Of a DNA stretch of 8,030 nucleotides, positions 5,312 through 8,030 are shown piece by piece. Source of the stretch: an uncultured Ruminococcus sp. (GTDB lineage: Bacteria > Bacillota > Clostridia > UBA1212 > UBA1255); the NCBI GenBank assembly GCA_902782885.1, contig CACZOW010000227.1:1-8030 (forward strand), read 5' to 3'. A program made the translations under genes and the position numbers. The notes beneath the pieces are model-generated. The model worked only from the letters and a program-made list of their open reading frames with translations, searched no databases and had not been told where the DNA came from. Numbering within the stretch: the first letter of the stretch is position 1; every line of letters starts with the position of its first letter.

Positions 5312-8030
5312 AAAAGTCATCAGAGCCGCGGCGGTCATACTGGCGGCGTTGACAACGCTCGGCGCGCTGGCCTCGTGCCATAAAACGCCCGAGCCGCTTT
5401 CGCCGGTCCCCGTGCAGAACAACGGCATGTACCCGGCGATGCCTGCCTTCGATTACACGAAATACTCCGGCTTTAATAGCGTTACATCATTTCTGGGGGT
5501 CGGTAACGTGCTGGCACTGTATAAAAACGAAAAACGCATCTACGTTCGCGGCGGCGTCACCGAGTCGGCGGAACCGCTGCTCAAAGAAGAAGGCGGAGCG
5601 CTCAAGCTTAATGTTTCCGGCTGCGCGGAACTGTTCGGCGCGAGTGACAGCGCGGGCTGGGTCGACGTAAAAGACGGCTTGAGCGTGGCGGGACTTACGG
5701 CTACCGTGTACGACGGCCGGATGGTGGTCCTCACCGAAGCGGACAAAACGCCGGACACATTTAACGACATTTTTTCACTGGAATACGTGTCAATGCTGTT
5801 AAAAGGCGCCGAAAAGGAGGACATGGACAACGCGTTCATCACGCTGCCCTCAAAAGTCTCCGCCGGAACGAACACCGTATTTTATACGGAACCCAGCCTC
5901 AATCTCGGACTGCAGACCAATGTCTATTATGCCGCGCTGGGCGACGTTACCGTGACCGCGGGACCGGAACTGGTCGCCGGACAGGGACCGGACAGGCAGA
6001 ATTACACGCTGGTGCGCGTATTCAACCGGCAGCAGGCAATATCCGCTCAATTTCTGGCGTACCCGCCGGATGTGCGGGGCGGCGTGCAGGTAGCGGCGGC
6101 AACTTTCGCCGGAGCCTCCGGAAAAGAGACGCTGATCGTCACCGCGCCGTATGTTAACGAAGGCACCGGTGCCGAAGCGCTGCGCGTATATGACACGCAG
6201 GGACTTATCCGCTGCGCGGTCACGCCCGAAGAGCTGAATGCGCCTTATGTGATCGCCGCGGGCAGGTTCACAGAGGGCAGTGAAGACGATCAGCTGGCGG
6301 TTGCCTCCGCCGTAATGAACGGCGGCGAGCTTACGGTCAATATTTACTCTGTTGCCGATATGAAACTTCAGAAGACCGTAAAGGCCGCGTGCGGTATTGC
6401 CGACGGAAAGACCGTGGTGTTCTCCGTGCGGAAAGGGCAGGGCGGCGACCGCCTGCTGGTGTACACCGACGGTGCGCGCACCGCGTACGAACTGGATCCC
6501 AAATCCGGCACTGCGGAGGCGCTGCCGTTCGAACTCTCCGAAAACGCTACGGGCGTGTATGACTCGGCGTTTGACGGCCGGTACAACGTTACGGTAGCTG
6601 ACGGAACGTTTTCGTATGTTGACACCTTTGCTCCGGCCGGCGGCAGCGCGACCCGCAACAACGTGGGCTGGCGCGAGAACCGCTTCTACTCTTCGTTCGC
6701 GAAGAAGAACGCCGACGGGTACGTGGACAACGGTACTTTCCATCATGTGCGCGTTGACCTGGCGGCGCCGATACTGGGCAAACTGAAGAGCTCCGATACC
6801 GCGCGCCAGCTGCTCACCGATTCGGAAAACAACACGTACAAACGCTGGTCTGTTAACTTCCGCGAATCCAACGTGTTCCATAACGGCTACCATATGTGGG
6901 AACCCTGCTTCACGCACCGCTGGAATGTCAATAACTCCACGAAGATCCTGGCGGGCGTAGTCGACCGCGACGGCAACCTGATGTACGGTTCCATCGGCCG
7001 CGATAATATTTCCGTGAACTATCTGGAACTGGGCAGCGCGTTCCTGATCGGCACCTACGCCGACGGCATCCTTGAGATGAATAAAATGCGCATCTACCCG
7101 CTGCGCAGCTACCTGCAGGGGCTGGCGGTTGATTTCCGCGGCGAAAAAGGCGAGCCCGAGAAGATGATCGCGGTGTCTCCGGTGCACGAGCAGGAGATCA
7201 ACGTGGCGGGTTCGGTAGGCGACTACAACGTGTACATGATCCGCGGCTTCCGCGAATACCTGCTCAGCCTTTACGGCAGCATCGAGAATATCAACAAACG
7301 CTTCGGCACGAATTTCGCGAACGAGGACGAATTCGACGCGCCGCGCTTCGATCCCAAAAAAGACGATCCGTCGGAATGCCGCGGGCAATGGGATAGATAC
7401 GGCGACAGCGATTTCTTCACGCAGTGGTCGCTTTATACGCGTTTTATCGTCAATAAGCGCATCATGGAAGCATACCGCGAAGCGCTGCTGGCCGGCTTCC
7501 CGCCGGAGTCCATCAACGCGCATCAGATCCCCGAAGGGGACGCGGTATCCGGTTTCCTGGGCGAGGCGGACACCCGGCTTTCACCGATCGAGGCGGTCAC
7601 CGTGTGCGGTACGGCGTACGGCGGCACCAGATACGGCGTGTACTACAAGGATGACAACAATTTCCTCAATCAGGCGTTCAAAGCCGGCCACACCAACATC
7701 ACGCTGGGCGAGTACGGCTCCATCACCACCAACCGGGACGAGGCGCTGAACCAGCTCAGATACATGTGGAGCCACGGTGTGCGCTTCCTGCACATGATCA
7801 TACCGTTGGATACCAATTCGACGGAATACAAGGCGTCCAAAAAAGGCGAAGAATACGCCATCAACACACTGCAGAAGGAGAACCAGCCCCGCACGGTCAA
7901 TACCGGCATAACCAAGGGTGCGGCGGCGTACGAAGGCAACGGCCTGAAGTTTGACATCGTTCAGATGAGCCGTCCTTCCGAAAACGGTAATGCGATCGGC
8001 ACCGGCCTGCTTAAATCGGTCAACGCCGAC
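5301..8030 (+). CDS. Large lipoprotein with GH42/clan GH-A-like barrel (3' end cut off)
   Basis: The frame stays open for 910 codons to the window end, so the C-terminus is missing. It opens with a lipoprotein signal: KK, a hydrophobic core and the lipobox LASC with Cys26, implying a surface-anchored protein. Residues about 78-146 weakly resemble the stalk domain known from copper amine oxidase N-termini. Residues about 185-450 look like beta-propeller blades; VAAATFAGASGKETLIV (starting 264) and IAAGRFTEGSEDDQLAV (starting 318) match the FG-GAP/VCBS pattern. From about 470 the protein resembles a TIM barrel of clan GH-A, nearest GH42 beta-galactosidase-like enzymes. The signature FREYLLSLYGSIENINKRFG starts at 650. 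Glu632 (HEQE) is the candidate acid/base and Glu804 (LGEYG) the candidate nucleophile, followed by a LRYMWSHGVRFLHMIIP strand. Gln631 replaces the usual Asn. The substrate is unknown and activity unproven. Calls are from pattern recognition. Confidence 0.75.
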   Translation, partial: MDSKKVIRAAAVILAALTTLGALASCHKTPEPLSPVPVQNNGMYPAMPAFDYTKYSGFNSVTSFLGVGNVLALYKNEKRIYVRGGVTESAEPLLKEEGGALKLNVSGCAELFGASDSAGWVDVKDGLSVAGLTATVYDGRMVVLTEADKTPDTFNDIFSLEYVSMLLKGAEKEDMDNAFITLPSKVSAGTNTVFYTEPSLNLGLQTNVYYAALGDVTVTAGPELVAGQGPDRQNYTLVRVFNRQQAISAQFLAYPPDVRGGVQVAAATFAGASGKETLIVTAPYVNEGTGAEALRVYDTQGLIRCAVTPEELNAPYVIAAGRFTEGSEDDQLAVASAVMNGGELTVNIYSVADMKLQKTVKAACGIADGKTVVFSVRKGQGGDRLLVYTDGARTAYELDPKSGTAEALPFELSENATGVYDSAFDGRYNVTVADGTFSYVDTFAPAGGSATRNNVGWRENRFYSSFAKKNADGYVDNGTFHHVRVDLAAPILGKLKSSDTARQLLTDSENNTYKRWSVNFRESNVFHNGYHMWEPCFTHRWNVNNSTKILAGVVDRDGNLMYGSIGRDNISVNYLELGSAFLIGTYADGILEMNKMRIYPLRSYLQGLAVDFRGEKGEPEKMIAVSPVHEQEINVAGSVGDYNVYMIRGFREYLLSLYGSIENINKRFGTNFANEDEFDAPRFDPKKDDPSECRGQWDRYGDSDFFTQWSLYTRFIVNKRIMEAYREALLAGFPPESINAHQIPEGDAVSGFLGEADTRLSPIEAVTVCGTAYGGTRYGVYYKDDNNFLNQAFKAGHTNITLGEYGSITTNRDEALNQLRYMWSHGVRFLHMIIPLDTNSTEYKASKKGEEYAINTLQKENQPRTVNTGITKGAAAYEGNGLKFDIVQMSRPSENGNAIGTGLLKSVNAD

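Noticed and set aside
3482..5428. Open frame of 648 codons on the - strand opposite the acyl-CoA synthetase
   Set aside because: It is a mirror of the GC-rich codon use of the + strand gene, which has complete ANL motifs. The antisense product is rich in His, Arg and Val with no recognisable domain.
2457..6045. 13-base string CAGGCAATATCCG shared by 2457-2469 and 6033-6045
   Set aside because: One shared 13-mer in 8 kb is near chance expectation, and both copies lie within coding sequence in unrelated proteins.
5850..7523. Open frame of 557 codons on the - strand opposite the large lipoprotein
   Set aside because: The + strand frame is open for 910 codons with a signal peptide, a good ribosome binding site and domain-like patterns. 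The antisense product looks like a shadow.

Overview
The window carries five protein genes, all on the + strand and closely spaced. It looks like part of a bacterial chromosome, most likely a GC-rich, uncultured member of the Clostridia or a related Firmicutes group. That inference rests on three things: the cysE-cysS pair, a short Bacillus/Clostridium-type serine acetyltransferase, and a lipoprotein with SLH-like segments. No mobile element, CRISPR array, rRNA or tRNA was seen.

Layout. Positions 1-294 hold no convincing gene. They contain a hairpin (9-46), a good sigma-A-type promoter (173-201), a small leader hairpin (224-242) and a 10-base tandem repeat just before the first start codon. 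The genes follow: cysE (295-966, serine O-acetyltransferase); cysS (968-2434, cysteinyl-tRNA synthetase, 1 base later); an unrecognised lipoprotein with degenerate SLH-like segments (2442-3413, 7 bases later); a 71-base gap with a hairpin and an imperfect direct repeat; a long-chain acyl-CoA synthetase-like AMP-binding enzyme (3485-5311); and a large lipoprotein (5301 to beyond the window end) whose start overlaps the preceding gene by 11 bases.

How the genes work together. CysE makes O-acetylserine, the precursor of cysteine, and CysS charges tRNA-Cys with cysteine, so the first two genes form a cysteine supply-and-use pair. The other three point to the cell surface and lipid metabolism: two lipoproteins flank a fatty-acid activating enzyme. 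No terminator with a U-tract was seen between any genes, so one long transcript is possible.

The most interesting item is the last, incomplete gene. Its first 910 residues read as a lipoprotein signal, a possible stalk domain, a region resembling FG-GAP beta-propeller blades, and then a segment resembling the catalytic barrel of clan GH-A glycoside hydrolases, closest to family GH42. Two candidate catalytic glutamates sit at GH42-like spacing. The residue before the candidate acid/base is Gln instead of the usual Asn, so it may be an unusual or inactive enzyme.
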